Under the pieces are notes generated by a model. The model saw nothing but the letters and a program-made list of their open reading frames with translations. It did no database searches and was not told the DNA's origin. From contig JALHRD010000019.1 of NCBI GenBank assembly GCA_022841625.1, positions 44,147 through 108,146 of the forward strand: 64,000 nucleotides of DNA. Reading direction: 5' to 3'. The DNA is from Xanthobacteraceae bacterium. Lineage in GTDB: Bacteria > Pseudomonadota > Alphaproteobacteria > Rhizobiales > Xanthobacteraceae. Positions 43,707 through 51,614 of this stretch are shown here, piece after piece. Made by a program: the position numbers and the translations under genes. Every line of letters starts with the position of its first letter. The stretch's first letter is position 1.

Positions 43707-44965
43707 GACAGCATGTCCCGCGGATCGGCAATCCGGCCGCGCACGGCGGAGGCGGCGACGGTGTAGGGCGAGCCGAGATAGATGTTGGCGCTGGTGGTTC
43801 CCATGCGGCCTTTGAAATTGCGCGCGATCGAGGAAATGCAGGTCACGTTCTCTGCCAGCGTGCCATTATAGCCGGCGCACATGCCGCAGGCGTTCGGCAG
43901 CAGCGTGGCGCCGGCATCGATCAGGATTTGCAGCGTGCCGTCGGCGGCGGCGGCGTCCTGATCGCGACGCGAGGCCGGCGCCACCAGGAGCGACACGCCG
44001 GCATCGACCTTGCGGCCCTTGAGCACTTTTGCCGCCATGCGCAGGTCGACCAGCTTTGCGCCGGTGCAGGCGCCGATATGCGCCACGTCGATCTTGACCG
44101 TGCCATGGTCGGCAACCGGGGCGGCGTTTGCCGGACTGTGCGGCGCGGCGACCTGCGGTGTCAGCGTCGCCGCGTCGAACTGGTGGCGCTCCGCCGGCTT
44201 TGCATCGGCGTCCGACTGCCAGCGGGCGATGTCGCCGGGCTCGGCGCCTGCCGCGCGGATGAACGCCGCCGTGGTTTCGTCCGGGTCGCACAGCCCGGTC
44301 TGCCCACCGATCTCGGCGGTCATATTGGCCAGCGTCATCCGTTCCTGCATCGGTAGCGCGCCGATCGCCGGCCCGCGGAAATGCACCGCCTGGGTGCGGC
44401 CACCTTCCATGCCAAGCTGGCCGCACAGGAACAGCATCACGTCCTTGGCGACCACGGCATCGCCGAAGCGCCCGCGCCATTCGATTTCGATGGTCTCCGG
44501 CACCGTGAGCCAGATCTCGCCGGTTGCCAGCACGCCGGCCATTTCGGTCGCGCCAATGCCGAACATATAGGCGCCGAAGGCGCCGCCGGTTGGGGAATGG
44601 CTGTCGCCGCCAACCACGAACATGCCGGGCTTGAGATGTCCGCGCTCCGGCAACACGACATGGCAGATGCCTTCGCCGTCGTAGAAGCCGGCAAGCTTGT
44701 TCGCGGCCGCAAATTCCCGCGTCACCGCGCCGATGCGGCGGGTCTCGTCGTCGCTCGCTGGAACATAGTGATCGCTGATCAGCACCACCTTGCCCGGATC
44801 CCATAGCCCGACCCCGAAGCGCTTGAGGATGGGAGCGACCCGCCGCGGTCCGCCGGAATCGTGGATCATTGCAAGATCGACGGCGCAGGTGACGATCTCA
44901 CCCGGAACGACCTGCGCGCGCCCGGCTGCGCGCGCGACGAGTTTTTCGGCCAAGGTCATCGCCAT
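43703..44965 (-). CDS. Aconitase-family hydro-lyase, large (LeuC-like) subunit
   Basis: 420 aa from ATG 44965 (MAMTLAEKLVARAAG); the frame extends far upstream, but that part is a shadow of the divergent lyase gene. The three [4Fe-4S] ligands are Cys300 (GACTGAKL), Cys360 and Cys363 (CGMC). GDSHSPTGGAFGAYMFGIGATEMA is typical of the LeuC/homoaconitase group. Candidate reactions are hydration of dimethylmaleate to 2,3-dimethylmalate (DmdAB of nicotinate fermenters), isopropylmalate or citraconate chemistry. The divergent lyase gene 111 nt away supports a dimethylmalate or methylmalate route over leucine synthesis, since no other leu genes are near. Confidence 0.85.
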   Translation of the reverse strand: MAMTLAEKLVARAAGRAQVVPGEIVTCAVDLAMIHDSGGPRRVAPILKRFGVGLWDPGKVVLISDHYVPASDDETRRIGAVTREFAAANKLAGFYDGEGICHVVLPERGHLKPGMFVVGGDSHSPTGGAFGAYMFGIGATEMAGVLATGEIWLTVPETIEIEWRGRFGDAVVAKDVMLFLCGQLGMEGGRTQAVHFRGPAIGALPMQERMTLANMTAEIGGQTGLCDPDETTAAFIRAAGAEPGDIARWQSDADAKPAERHQFDAATLTPQVAAPHSPANAAPVADHGTVKIDVAHIGACTGAKLVDLRMAAKVLKGRKVDAGVSLLVAPASRRDQDAAAADGTLQILIDAGATLLPNACGMCAGYNGTLAENVTCISSIARNFKGRMGTTSANIYLGSPYTVAASAVRGRIADPRDMLS

Positions 44966-45018
44966 TGCGCGCTCGCTTTGGTTAATCGCCGCCGGCGCGA
45001 TGCGCTTGCGGCTAATGC

Positions 45019-45034
45019 TGTAATCATAATACAA
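45019..45034. promoter_or_regulatory. Possible operator TGTAATCATAATACAA between divergent genes
   Basis: An AT-rich, imperfect palindrome (TGTAAT / ATTACA-like halves) in an otherwise GC-rich 111-bp gap between the LeuC-like and the divergent lyase genes. The form is like operators of GntR-type regulators. No regulator gene is adjacent. Confidence 0.3.
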
Positions 45035-45076
45035 CTCGATCGATCCGGAAAATGCCGCAAAACAGCGTGGCCAGCG

Positions 45077-45964
45077 ATGACGGTTGCCAAGGCGAACGGA
45101 CTGGCGGAGCGGCTGCGAGAAGCCGCGGCGGCCGGCGGCATTGTCGTTGCGCCTGGGGTCTATGACGCGCTGAGCGCCGGGATCGCGGCCGCGGCCGGGT
45201 TCCATACGCTTTATCTTTCGGGCGCCGCGATCGCCTATTGCCGGCTCGGGCGGCCCGATATCGGCCTGGTTTCGTCGACCGAGGTTGCCGAAACCATTGC
45301 GCTGGTACGCGACCGGATCGATTGCGCGCTGATCGTCGACGCCGATACCGGCTACGGCAATGCGCTTAATGTGCAGCGCACCGTGCGCCTGTTCGAACGG
45401 GCCGGCGCTTCGGCGATCCAGCTTGAGGATCAGGTATTCCCGAAGCGCTGCGGGCATCTTTCGGGCAAGGCGGTTATTCCGGCGGCCGAAATGGTTGGCA
45501 AGATTCGGGCGGCGGTCGATGCGCGCCAGTCGGCGGCGACTCTCATTGTCGGCCGCACCGACGCGGCGGCTGTAGAGGGCCTTGATCGCGCCATCGCGCG
45601 CGGCCAGCTTTACGCGGAGGCCGGCGCCGACATTCTGTTTGTCGAGGCGCCGCGCACGCGCGATGAGCTGCGCAAGGTCGCCGGCGCGCTTGGCGGGACC
45701 GCGCCACTGCTCGCCAATATGGTCGAGGGCGGCAATACGCCGCTCCTGAGCGCGGCCGAACTCGCGGACATCGGGTTCCGCATTGTGATATTTCCCGGCG
45801 GCATCGTGCGGGCGCTGGCGCGCACGGCGCGCGATTATTACGCAAACCTGCATGCCCACGGTAGCAATGCGCCGTTTCAGGATCGCATGTTTGACTTCCA
45901 GGAATTGAACGAGATGCTGGGGACAGCGGCAATCCTCGAAAAAGGACAAACCTATGAAACCTAA
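45077..45964 (+). CDS. Isocitrate lyase/PEP mutase-family lyase (2,3-dimethylmalate or methylisocitrate lyase type)
   Basis: 295 aa from ATG 45077. LYLSGAAIAY (substrate loop), VDADTGYGN (metal site, Asp88/Asp90) and the signature KRCGH with catalytic Cys125 mark a C-C-bond-cleaving member, not a phosphonate mutase. It would split a 2-hydroxy dicarboxylate to pyruvate (or oxaloacetate-type product) plus a short acid. The family includes methylisocitrate lyase, oxaloacetate decarboxylase and 2,3-dimethylmalate lyase. Pairing with the divergent LeuCD-like dehydratase favours the last. The receptor 6 gene overlaps its 3' end by 11 nt. Confidence 0.83.
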   Translation: MTVAKANGLAERLREAAAAGGIVVAPGVYDALSAGIAAAAGFHTLYLSGAAIAYCRLGRPDIGLVSSTEVAETIALVRDRIDCALIVDADTGYGNALNVQRTVRLFERAGASAIQLEDQVFPKRCGHLSGKAVIPAAEMVGKIRAAVDARQSAATLIVGRTDAAAVEGLDRAIARGQLYAEAGADILFVEAPRTRDELRKVAGALGGTAPLLANMVEGGNTPLLSAAELADIGFRIVIFPGGIVRALARTARDYYANLHAHGSNAPFQDRMFDFQELNEMLGTAAILEKGQTYET

Positions 45965-46946
45965 CCTGCGGTCGCTCGGTCACATCGCCGCGCTGTGTGC
46001 TGTTTTGGTGGTGGCCGCCAACGCCGTTGCGCATGCGCAAGCCGACGACTACCCGGCGCGTCCGATCACGATTCTGGTTCCGTTTGCGCCTGGCGGCAGC
46101 TCCGACGTGGTGATGCGCCTGCTCTCGAAGCATGTGTCGGAGAGTCTTAAGCAGACCATTATAATCGACAACCGTCCGGGCGGCGCCGGCAACGTCGCGG
46201 CCTTGGCAGTCAAGAATGCGCCGAAGGACGGCTACCTCTTGATGCTGGGGCATACCGGCAGCCACGCCATCAACGCCACGCTCTACCCCGATCTCAAGTT
46301 CGATCCGGCCAAGGATTTTACCGCGATCGCGCCGCTGGTGACGTTCAACAACTTCCTCAATGTGCCGGCGGGCAGCCCGGCGAAATCGGTCAAGCAGCTG
46401 GTCGCACTCGCGAAGTCGAAACCGGAGGGTCTCACTTATGCTTCGCAGGGCGTCGGCACCGGCGGGCATTTGCTGGGGGTGCTGCTCGCCAAGCACAGCG
46501 GAACCCAGCTCGTGCATGTGCCGTATCGCGGCGTCGCGCCGGCGGTCACCGACACGGTCGCGGGGCGGGTCGACATGATGTTCCTGTCCTATCTTACCGC
46601 CGGCCCGCATGTCGAAAGCGGGAAGCTGCGGATGCTCGCGGTTGCCGGCGCCAAGCGGCATCCGGTGTTTCCGGATACACCGACAATGGCGGAGGCCGGC
46701 TTTCCCGGCGTCGAGATGGAGCAATGGTTCGGCCTGTTCGGACCGGCCGGCTTGCCCGAGCCGGTGGTCCGCAAGCTGAACCAGGAATTCGTCAAGGCGC
46801 TGCACAGCGACGAGATCAAGAATACGCTGTTGCCGCAGGGCTCGCTGGTCATTCCCGGCCCGCCCGCGGAACTGGCGGCGATTGTGGCGCGCGACATCGT
46901 GCGGCTCGGGCAGGTGGTCAAGGAATCCGGCGCCAAGCCGGAGTGA
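45954..46946 (+). CDS. Bug/TctC-family periplasmic solute receptor 6
   Basis: 330 aa. Signal peptide (hydrophobic AALCAVLVVAANAV, then AHAQ), followed by YPARPITILVPFAPGGSSD, classic Bug. The start overlaps the lyase gene by 11 nt, so the two are translationally coupled and this receptor very probably brings in the acid the lyase pathway degrades. The 3' end faces FAD hydroxylase 2 (6 nt between stops). Confidence 0.9.
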   Translation: MKPNLRSLGHIAALCAVLVVAANAVAHAQADDYPARPITILVPFAPGGSSDVVMRLLSKHVSESLKQTIIIDNRPGGAGNVAALAVKNAPKDGYLLMLGHTGSHAINATLYPDLKFDPAKDFTAIAPLVTFNNFLNVPAGSPAKSVKQLVALAKSKPEGLTYASQGVGTGGHLLGVLLAKHSGTQLVHVPYRGVAPAVTDTVAGRVDMMFLSYLTAGPHVESGKLRMLAVAGAKRHPVFPDTPTMAEAGFPGVEMEQWFGLFGPAGLPEPVVRKLNQEFVKALHSDEIKNTLLPQGSLVIPGPPAELAAIVARDIVRLGQVVKESGAKPE

Positions 46947-46952
46947 CTCGCG

Positions 46953-48197
46953 TCAGCCGATCGCGGCCGACTTCGCGAGCCCTTCCAGCATCGACGAGCG
47001 CCACAAGAAGCTCCGCAATTTTTCACGATCGTTGGCGGTGGCCTGCAACTCCCGCAGCAATTCGATGCGGCGCGCGGGGTCGCGCTCGCGCATGCGGGCG
47101 CGGTTGCGGTCGGCCTGCGCCAGAATATCCTCCCGGGCGATCGGCCGGCGCTTGCGGTCGTAGAGATCGAGCCGCGCATCCGGCGCGCCATGACGCAGCA
47201 CATCGATCAGCGCGGCGGCCAGTTCGAAGGCGTCATGGATGCCGCCGTTAAGGCCCATGCCGCCGGCTGGCGTGTTGAGGTGGGCGGCGTCGCCGGCCAG
47301 CAGCATACGGCCTTTGCGATAGGTCGGAACCATCCGCATATGCACGCGGTAGGGCCGCTGCTCTGCGATGTCGTAGGGCACGTTGCGCGGCACGATGACC
47401 TGCAGGCTCGCGTCGAGCGCCGCCGGCGTCATCTGGTCGTCGATCGGAATGTTTTCGTCCGGATAGATCGATACCCGCCACCGGCCCGGCACCTTGAGCA
47501 AGCTGAAATTGCCGCCGTCTTTCCAGCAATACGAGACATTGGAGAGGCCTTCGAGATGCGTCTCGAAGGGAAACAGCGTGGTGACCAGGAGCGTGGTCTC
47601 CGGATAGGTCATTCCGTCGAACGGCAGCCCCATGCAGTGGCGCACCGTGCTACGTGCGCCGTCGGCGCCGACGACATAGCGGGCGCGCAAGGTTTCGCGC
47701 CCGCCGGCGGTTTCGATCGCGACCGCGACACCGTCGTCGCGCTCATCGGCCGCCACCACACGGCTCGCGAACCGCACCTCGGCGTGGGGCGACTGCGCCA
47801 GCTTTTCGAGCAGCGCCTCCGAGAGCTTCCATTGCTCGCATTGCAGGCGATACGGATGGCGGGTTTCGCCCTCCAGCACCGAAAGGTCGAACACCGCGCG
47901 ATCGCCGGAGGGATGCAGGCGGATCTGCCAATGCGGGCACAACAGGCCGCGCTCCAGCAGCCGCGCGGTGACGCCCGAGGGCTCCAGCAGGTCGAGGGTC
48001 GGCGGATGGAAGGTGGAGGCGCGCAGGTCGCGCACCACCCCAGGCTCGGCCTCGATCACCGTCACGGGGATGGCCTGCTCGGCGAGCAGGAGTGCGACGC
48101 AGAGCCCGACCGGCCCACCGCCGGCGACGATCACCGCGGCGTCGCCGGTTCGTGAAATGATCGCCGGCATCGGTGGATGTGGAGCGTCGCTTGTCAT
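46953..48197 (-). CDS. FAD-dependent aromatic hydroxylase-type monooxygenase 2
   Basis: 414 aa from ATG 48197 (the frame opens six codons earlier at GTG 48215). VIVAGGGPVGLCVALLLA (the first GxGxxG residue is shifted: GGGPVG), VVGADGARSTVRH (DG motif) and GDAAHLNTPAGGMGLNGG (GD motif). Paralogue of the enzyme at 34329-35528. It likely hydroxylates an aromatic substrate with NAD(P)H and O2. Divergent from the Asp/Glu-racemase-fold gene with an 81-nt gap. Confidence 0.86.
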   Translation of the reverse strand: MTSDAPHPPMPAIISRTGDAAVIVAGGGPVGLCVALLLAEQAIPVTVIEAEPGVVRDLRASTFHPPTLDLLEPSGVTARLLERGLLCPHWQIRLHPSGDRAVFDLSVLEGETRHPYRLQCEQWKLSEALLEKLAQSPHAEVRFASRVVAADERDDGVAVAIETAGGRETLRARYVVGADGARSTVRHCMGLPFDGMTYPETTLLVTTLFPFETHLEGLSNVSYCWKDGGNFSLLKVPGRWRVSIYPDENIPIDDQMTPAALDASLQVIVPRNVPYDIAEQRPYRVHMRMVPTYRKGRMLLAGDAAHLNTPAGGMGLNGGIHDAFELAAALIDVLRHGAPDARLDLYDRKRRPIAREDILAQADRNRARMRERDPARRIELLRELQATANDREKLRSFLWRSSMLEGLAKSAAIG

Positions 48198-48278
48198 ATC
48201 GTAGCATCGCATCACGTCGCCGCCGTATCAACCGCGGCGGCAATCCGCATGGCTGCCTGCGAACAAGCGCGAGGAACG

Positions 48279-49052
48279 ATGACCGTCGAGTATGCGCCCC
48301 ACGGATTGATTGGGGTTCTGACGCCACAGGCCAACACGACGGTCGAACCGGAGTTCTGGACCATGCTGCCGCCCGGCGTGGCGCTGATCAATGCGCGGAT
48401 GATGAGCGACAAAGCCTCGCTCGAAGGCCGGCTGCTCGATTATTTCGACCAGCTCGATGAGGCGGTTCGGCAGTTTCACAACGCCCCGATCGGGGCGATC
48501 GCACTCGGAACGACCGGCGCATCCTATGTCGCCGGCATCGCGCGCGAGCGCGACGTGGTTGCATCGCTGACCCGAAAAACCGGCGTGCCGTTTGTGACGG
48601 CGGGGCTCGCGGTGGTTTTGGCGCTCAACACGCTTAAGGCGCGGCGGATCGGCATTGTGTCGCCCTATCCCGAGCCATTGACCAAGACCTGCATCGGCTA
48701 TTGGGAGCAGCATGGCTTCAAGGTGGATGGCGTCGTGCAGATCGCCAACCGGCCCGATCAGTTCCACCCGATCTATTCGATTGCGGCGGCCAATGCGCAG
48801 GAAGGCCTCAAAGAGCTTGAGGACATGGGGCTCGACGCCGTGGTGATGCTCGGCACCGGCATGCCGACGCTCGGGCCGATCCTGGCGCGGCCGCAGGTCG
48901 GCGGTGCGCCGGTGATGTCCTGCATGCTGTGCCTGGCCTGGGCCTCGATCGACGCCGTACGCGGGCACAAGCCGGACGCCGGAGCTTTGCATCGTTTCAT
49001 CCGCGGCGAGGGCTGGGGCGCGCGGTTGCGGGCGCACAGCGTCAGCGTGTAG
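48279..49052 (+). CDS. Asp/Glu racemase-fold protein (arylmalonate decarboxylase / maleate isomerase-like)
   Basis: 257 aa from ATG 48279, preceded by GAGGAA. IGVLTPQANTTVEPE at residues 11-25 is the signature of the maleate isomerase/arylmalonate decarboxylase group. At the two loops where this superfamily carries catalytic cysteines, the protein reads LGTTGASY (76-83) and LGTGMPTL (191-198), with no cysteine. Either another residue does the chemistry or the protein is a degenerate or different enzyme. It is followed by receptor 7 on the same strand (143-nt gap). Substrate unknown. Confidence 0.78.
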   Translation: MTVEYAPHGLIGVLTPQANTTVEPEFWTMLPPGVALINARMMSDKASLEGRLLDYFDQLDEAVRQFHNAPIGAIALGTTGASYVAGIARERDVVASLTRKTGVPFVTAGLAVVLALNTLKARRIGIVSPYPEPLTKTCIGYWEQHGFKVDGVVQIANRPDQFHPIYSIAAANAQEGLKELEDMGLDAVVMLGTGMPTLGPILARPQVGGAPVMSCMLCLAWASIDAVRGHKPDAGALHRFIRGEGWGARLRAHSVSV

Positions 49053-49195
49053 GGGTTTTCAGCAATCCTTTAAATTAGAAATCTCGAAACGGCCGGCGCG
49101 CACGATATTGTCGCGCGGATGCGACGATTTGGCTTCACCCTAAGTGGGCGCCGACGCTAATGTTAGCGCTTCTCACGAGGACTGAGACCTCCCAG

Positions 49196-50164
49196 ATGAA
49201 ACACGCCTTGCGGTCGCTGCTGTCTGTTGCGTGCCTGCTGGCCGCCCAGCCGGCCTTCGCCCAGGATTGGCCAACCCGGCCGGTCCGCATCGTCAGTCCG
49301 TTCGCGGCCGGCGGCACCGCCGACATTCTCGCGCGGATGGTCGCGGATCATCTGTCGTCGGTCTTCAAGCAGCAATTCTTTGTCGAGAACCGCACCGGCG
49401 CCGGCGGCGCGATTGGCGTGCAGAGCGTCGCGACGTCAGCGCCGGATGGCTACAATCTGGTGATCACCAATATTTCCATGCTGGTGACGGTGCCGGTGAT
49501 GAATCCAAAACTGGTCTATCATCCGACCCGCGACCTCACCAATCTCGCTTATATCGCCGGCGCGCCGGTGGTGATCACCGTCAACGGTCCGAGCGGGATC
49601 AAAACGGTCGATCAGCTCGTCGCGTTCGGCCGGAAACTTGGCAAGCCGTTGAGCTATTCGTCGTCCGGCATCGGAACCAACGGGCATCTGTTAGGTGAAT
49701 CGTTTGGAAAGCTCGCGAAGATCGATGTCGTTCATATTCCCTATAAAGGCGCGGCCATCGGGATCACCGATCTGATCGCCGGCCACATCAATTTCGGATT
49801 GCCGGTGCTGGGATCGGTGGCGTCGCATTTGCGCAGCGGCGCATTGGTGCCGTTGGCGCATTCGGCAAGCACGCGGGTGCCGGAATATCCGGAGGTGCCG
49901 ACATTGAATGAGGTTGGCTATCCCGAGCTGACGACCACCACGTGGTTTTCCCTATCGGGACCCGCCAATATGCCGCGGCCGTTGGCCGAGCGGATCAATC
50001 GTGAGATCGCGGCGATGGTCAAGAAGCCCGATATTGAGGCGCGCATTCAGCGCGACGGCATGATTTCCGAGGTCATGTCGATCGATGCCTTCGACAAGTT
50101 CATTGCGGCCGAGACGGCGCGCTGGGCGCCGGTAATCGAAGCGGCGGGGCTGGTGACGAAGTAG
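49196..50164 (+). CDS. Bug/TctC-family periplasmic solute receptor 7
   Basis: 322 aa from ATG 49196; an ATG at 49160 would place 12 polar residues before the signal. Signal MKHALRSLLSVACLLAAQ, cleavage near AFAQD, then WPTRPVRIVSPFAAGGTAD and GAGGAIGVQSVATSAPDGYNL. Classic Bug protein, probably co-expressed with the racemase-fold gene. Its last 65 nt overlap the 3' end of cysG on the opposite strand. Confidence 0.9.
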   Translation: MKHALRSLLSVACLLAAQPAFAQDWPTRPVRIVSPFAAGGTADILARMVADHLSSVFKQQFFVENRTGAGGAIGVQSVATSAPDGYNLVITNISMLVTVPVMNPKLVYHPTRDLTNLAYIAGAPVVITVNGPSGIKTVDQLVAFGRKLGKPLSYSSSGIGTNGHLLGESFGKLAKIDVVHIPYKGAAIGITDLIAGHINFGLPVLGSVASHLRSGALVPLAHSASTRVPEYPEVPTLNEVGYPELTTTTWFSLSGPANMPRPLAERINREIAAMVKKPDIEARIQRDGMISEVMSIDAFDKFIAAETARWAPVIEAAGLVTK

Positions 50165-51614
50165 GCGCCACGTCAGTCGACTGCCGATCCCGAACCGCCT
50201 GCGCCAGCGCGCGGCCGATCATGACCAGCACCGGACCTTCGAGCTTCGCCGCATCGAGCTTTATGGCAATATCCGCCACCGTCGCGGCAATGATCGTCTG
50301 ATCCGGCCGCGTCGCGGCAACCATGGCGATCGCCGGCGTGTCGCCAGGAAGCCCGTGCGTCTGCGCGGCGTCGGCGAGTTGCGCCAGCGCACGCTTGGGC
50401 ATGTAGACCACAGTCGTGGTCGCCGGATCGGCAATGCTCCGCCAGTCGATATCGGCCGGCAGGCGTCCATCGGCGCCATGGGCGGTGACATATTGAATCC
50501 GCCGCGCCAATTTGCGGTGGGTGAGCGACACGCCGAGTCGGCTGGCCGCGCCCTGCGCGGCGCTGATCCCCGGCACGATTTCGACGGCAATACCGGCCTT
50601 GCGGCAGGCGGCGATCTCCTCGCCGGCGCGGCCGAAGATCAGCGGATCGCCGCCCTTGAGCCGCACCACGCGCCGGCCGGCTTTCGCCAGCGAAACCATC
50701 AAGGCATTGATTTCGTCTTGCCGGCACGACGGCGCAAAGCCGGTCTTGCCAACCATCATCTTCTTGGCCTCACGGCGCGCGAAGTCGAGGATCGCCGGCG
50801 CAACCAGATCGTCGATCAGGATAATGTCGGCCGATTGCAGCGCGCGTACGGCGCGCAGCGTGAGCAATTCCGGATCGCCGGGGCCGGCGCCGACCAGGGT
50901 GACGGAGCCGAGACCGGGCTGGTCGCCCTCGTCCTGGGTTTCAGCGAGGATGCGATCGTAGTCGGCCTGCGCGGGCGCGCGATCGGGCGCGCGCAACGCC
51001 ATTGCGGTAAATATCTGCCAGAACCGCCGCCGCCCGGCGAACGGCAGGCCGGACGATTTGACGGCATCGCGCCAGCGTCGCGCCGCCGCCGCCCAGTGGG
51101 CGAATCCGCGCGGCAGCATCGCTTCGAGCTTGGCACGAATCGCCTGTGCGAACACCGGCGCGGCGCCATCGGTGGAAATGCCGATCACCAACGGCGACCG
51201 GTTGACGATCGACCCGAAGGAGAAATCGCAATAGGCCGGCTTGTCGATCACATTGACGGGAACGCCGGCGGTGCGCGCCGCGGTCGCGAAGCGGTCCGCT
51301 TCGGCGTCATCCTCAAACGCGCCGATTGCAAGCGCTGCGCCGGCAAAATCCTGGTGGTGCCAGGCGCGCGGATGCAACACGATGGCGCCGCCCGGCGGAT
51401 CAGCGGCGAGCGCCCGCAATTCACCGGAGACTTCACCGGCGAAAACGTTGACCTCGGCCCCAGCCGCCGAAAGCAATTCTGCCTTCCAGGCCGCGGCGGC
51501 GTTGCCGCCCGCCAGCAACACCCGTTTGCCTGCGAGTGCGAAAAATACCGGCAATCGCGCCAGCGGCTCCATGCGTGGCGGCTTCGCTTCGACCGGGATG
51601 CGCGGTGTGGTCAT
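50100..51614 (-). CDS. cysG: Siroheme synthase CysG (precorrin-2 dehydrogenase/ferrochelatase + uroporphyrinogen-III methyltransferase)
   Basis: 504 aa from ATG 51614, which overlaps the nasA stop (ATGA). The N-terminal part is the NAD-dependent dehydrogenase/ferrochelatase domain (VLLAGGNAAAAWKAELL). From about residue 240 is the SUMT domain with LVGAGPGDPELLTLRA, RLKGGDPLIFGR and VPGISAAQGAASRLG. Together they convert uroporphyrinogen III to siroheme, the prosthetic group of the NirA encoded upstream in this operon. The C-terminal 25 or so residues are Pro/Ser/Ala-rich, beyond the usual domain end, and overlap receptor 7 antisense. Confidence 0.92.
   Translation of the reverse strand: MTTPRIPVEAKPPRMEPLARLPVFFALAGKRVLLAGGNAAAAWKAELLSAAGAEVNVFAGEVSGELRALAADPPGGAIVLHPRAWHHQDFAGAALAIGAFEDDAEADRFATAARTAGVPVNVIDKPAYCDFSFGSIVNRSPLVIGISTDGAAPVFAQAIRAKLEAMLPRGFAHWAAAARRWRDAVKSSGLPFAGRRRFWQIFTAMALRAPDRAPAQADYDRILAETQDEGDQPGLGSVTLVGAGPGDPELLTLRAVRALQSADIILIDDLVAPAILDFARREAKKMMVGKTGFAPSCRQDEINALMVSLAKAGRRVVRLKGGDPLIFGRAGEEIAACRKAGIAVEIVPGISAAQGAASRLGVSLTHRKLARRIQYVTAHGADGRLPADIDWRSIADPATTTVVYMPKRALAQLADAAQTHGLPGDTPAIAMVAATRPDQTIIAATVADIAIKLDAAKLEGPVLVMIGRALAQAVRDRQSTDVAPTSSPAPPLRLPAPSAPSRPQ

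Noticed and set aside
44966..45949. Long N-terminal extension of the LeuC-like frame
   Set aside because: It is antisense to the lyase gene and unlike any LeuC; ATG 44965 gives a standard 420-aa subunit.
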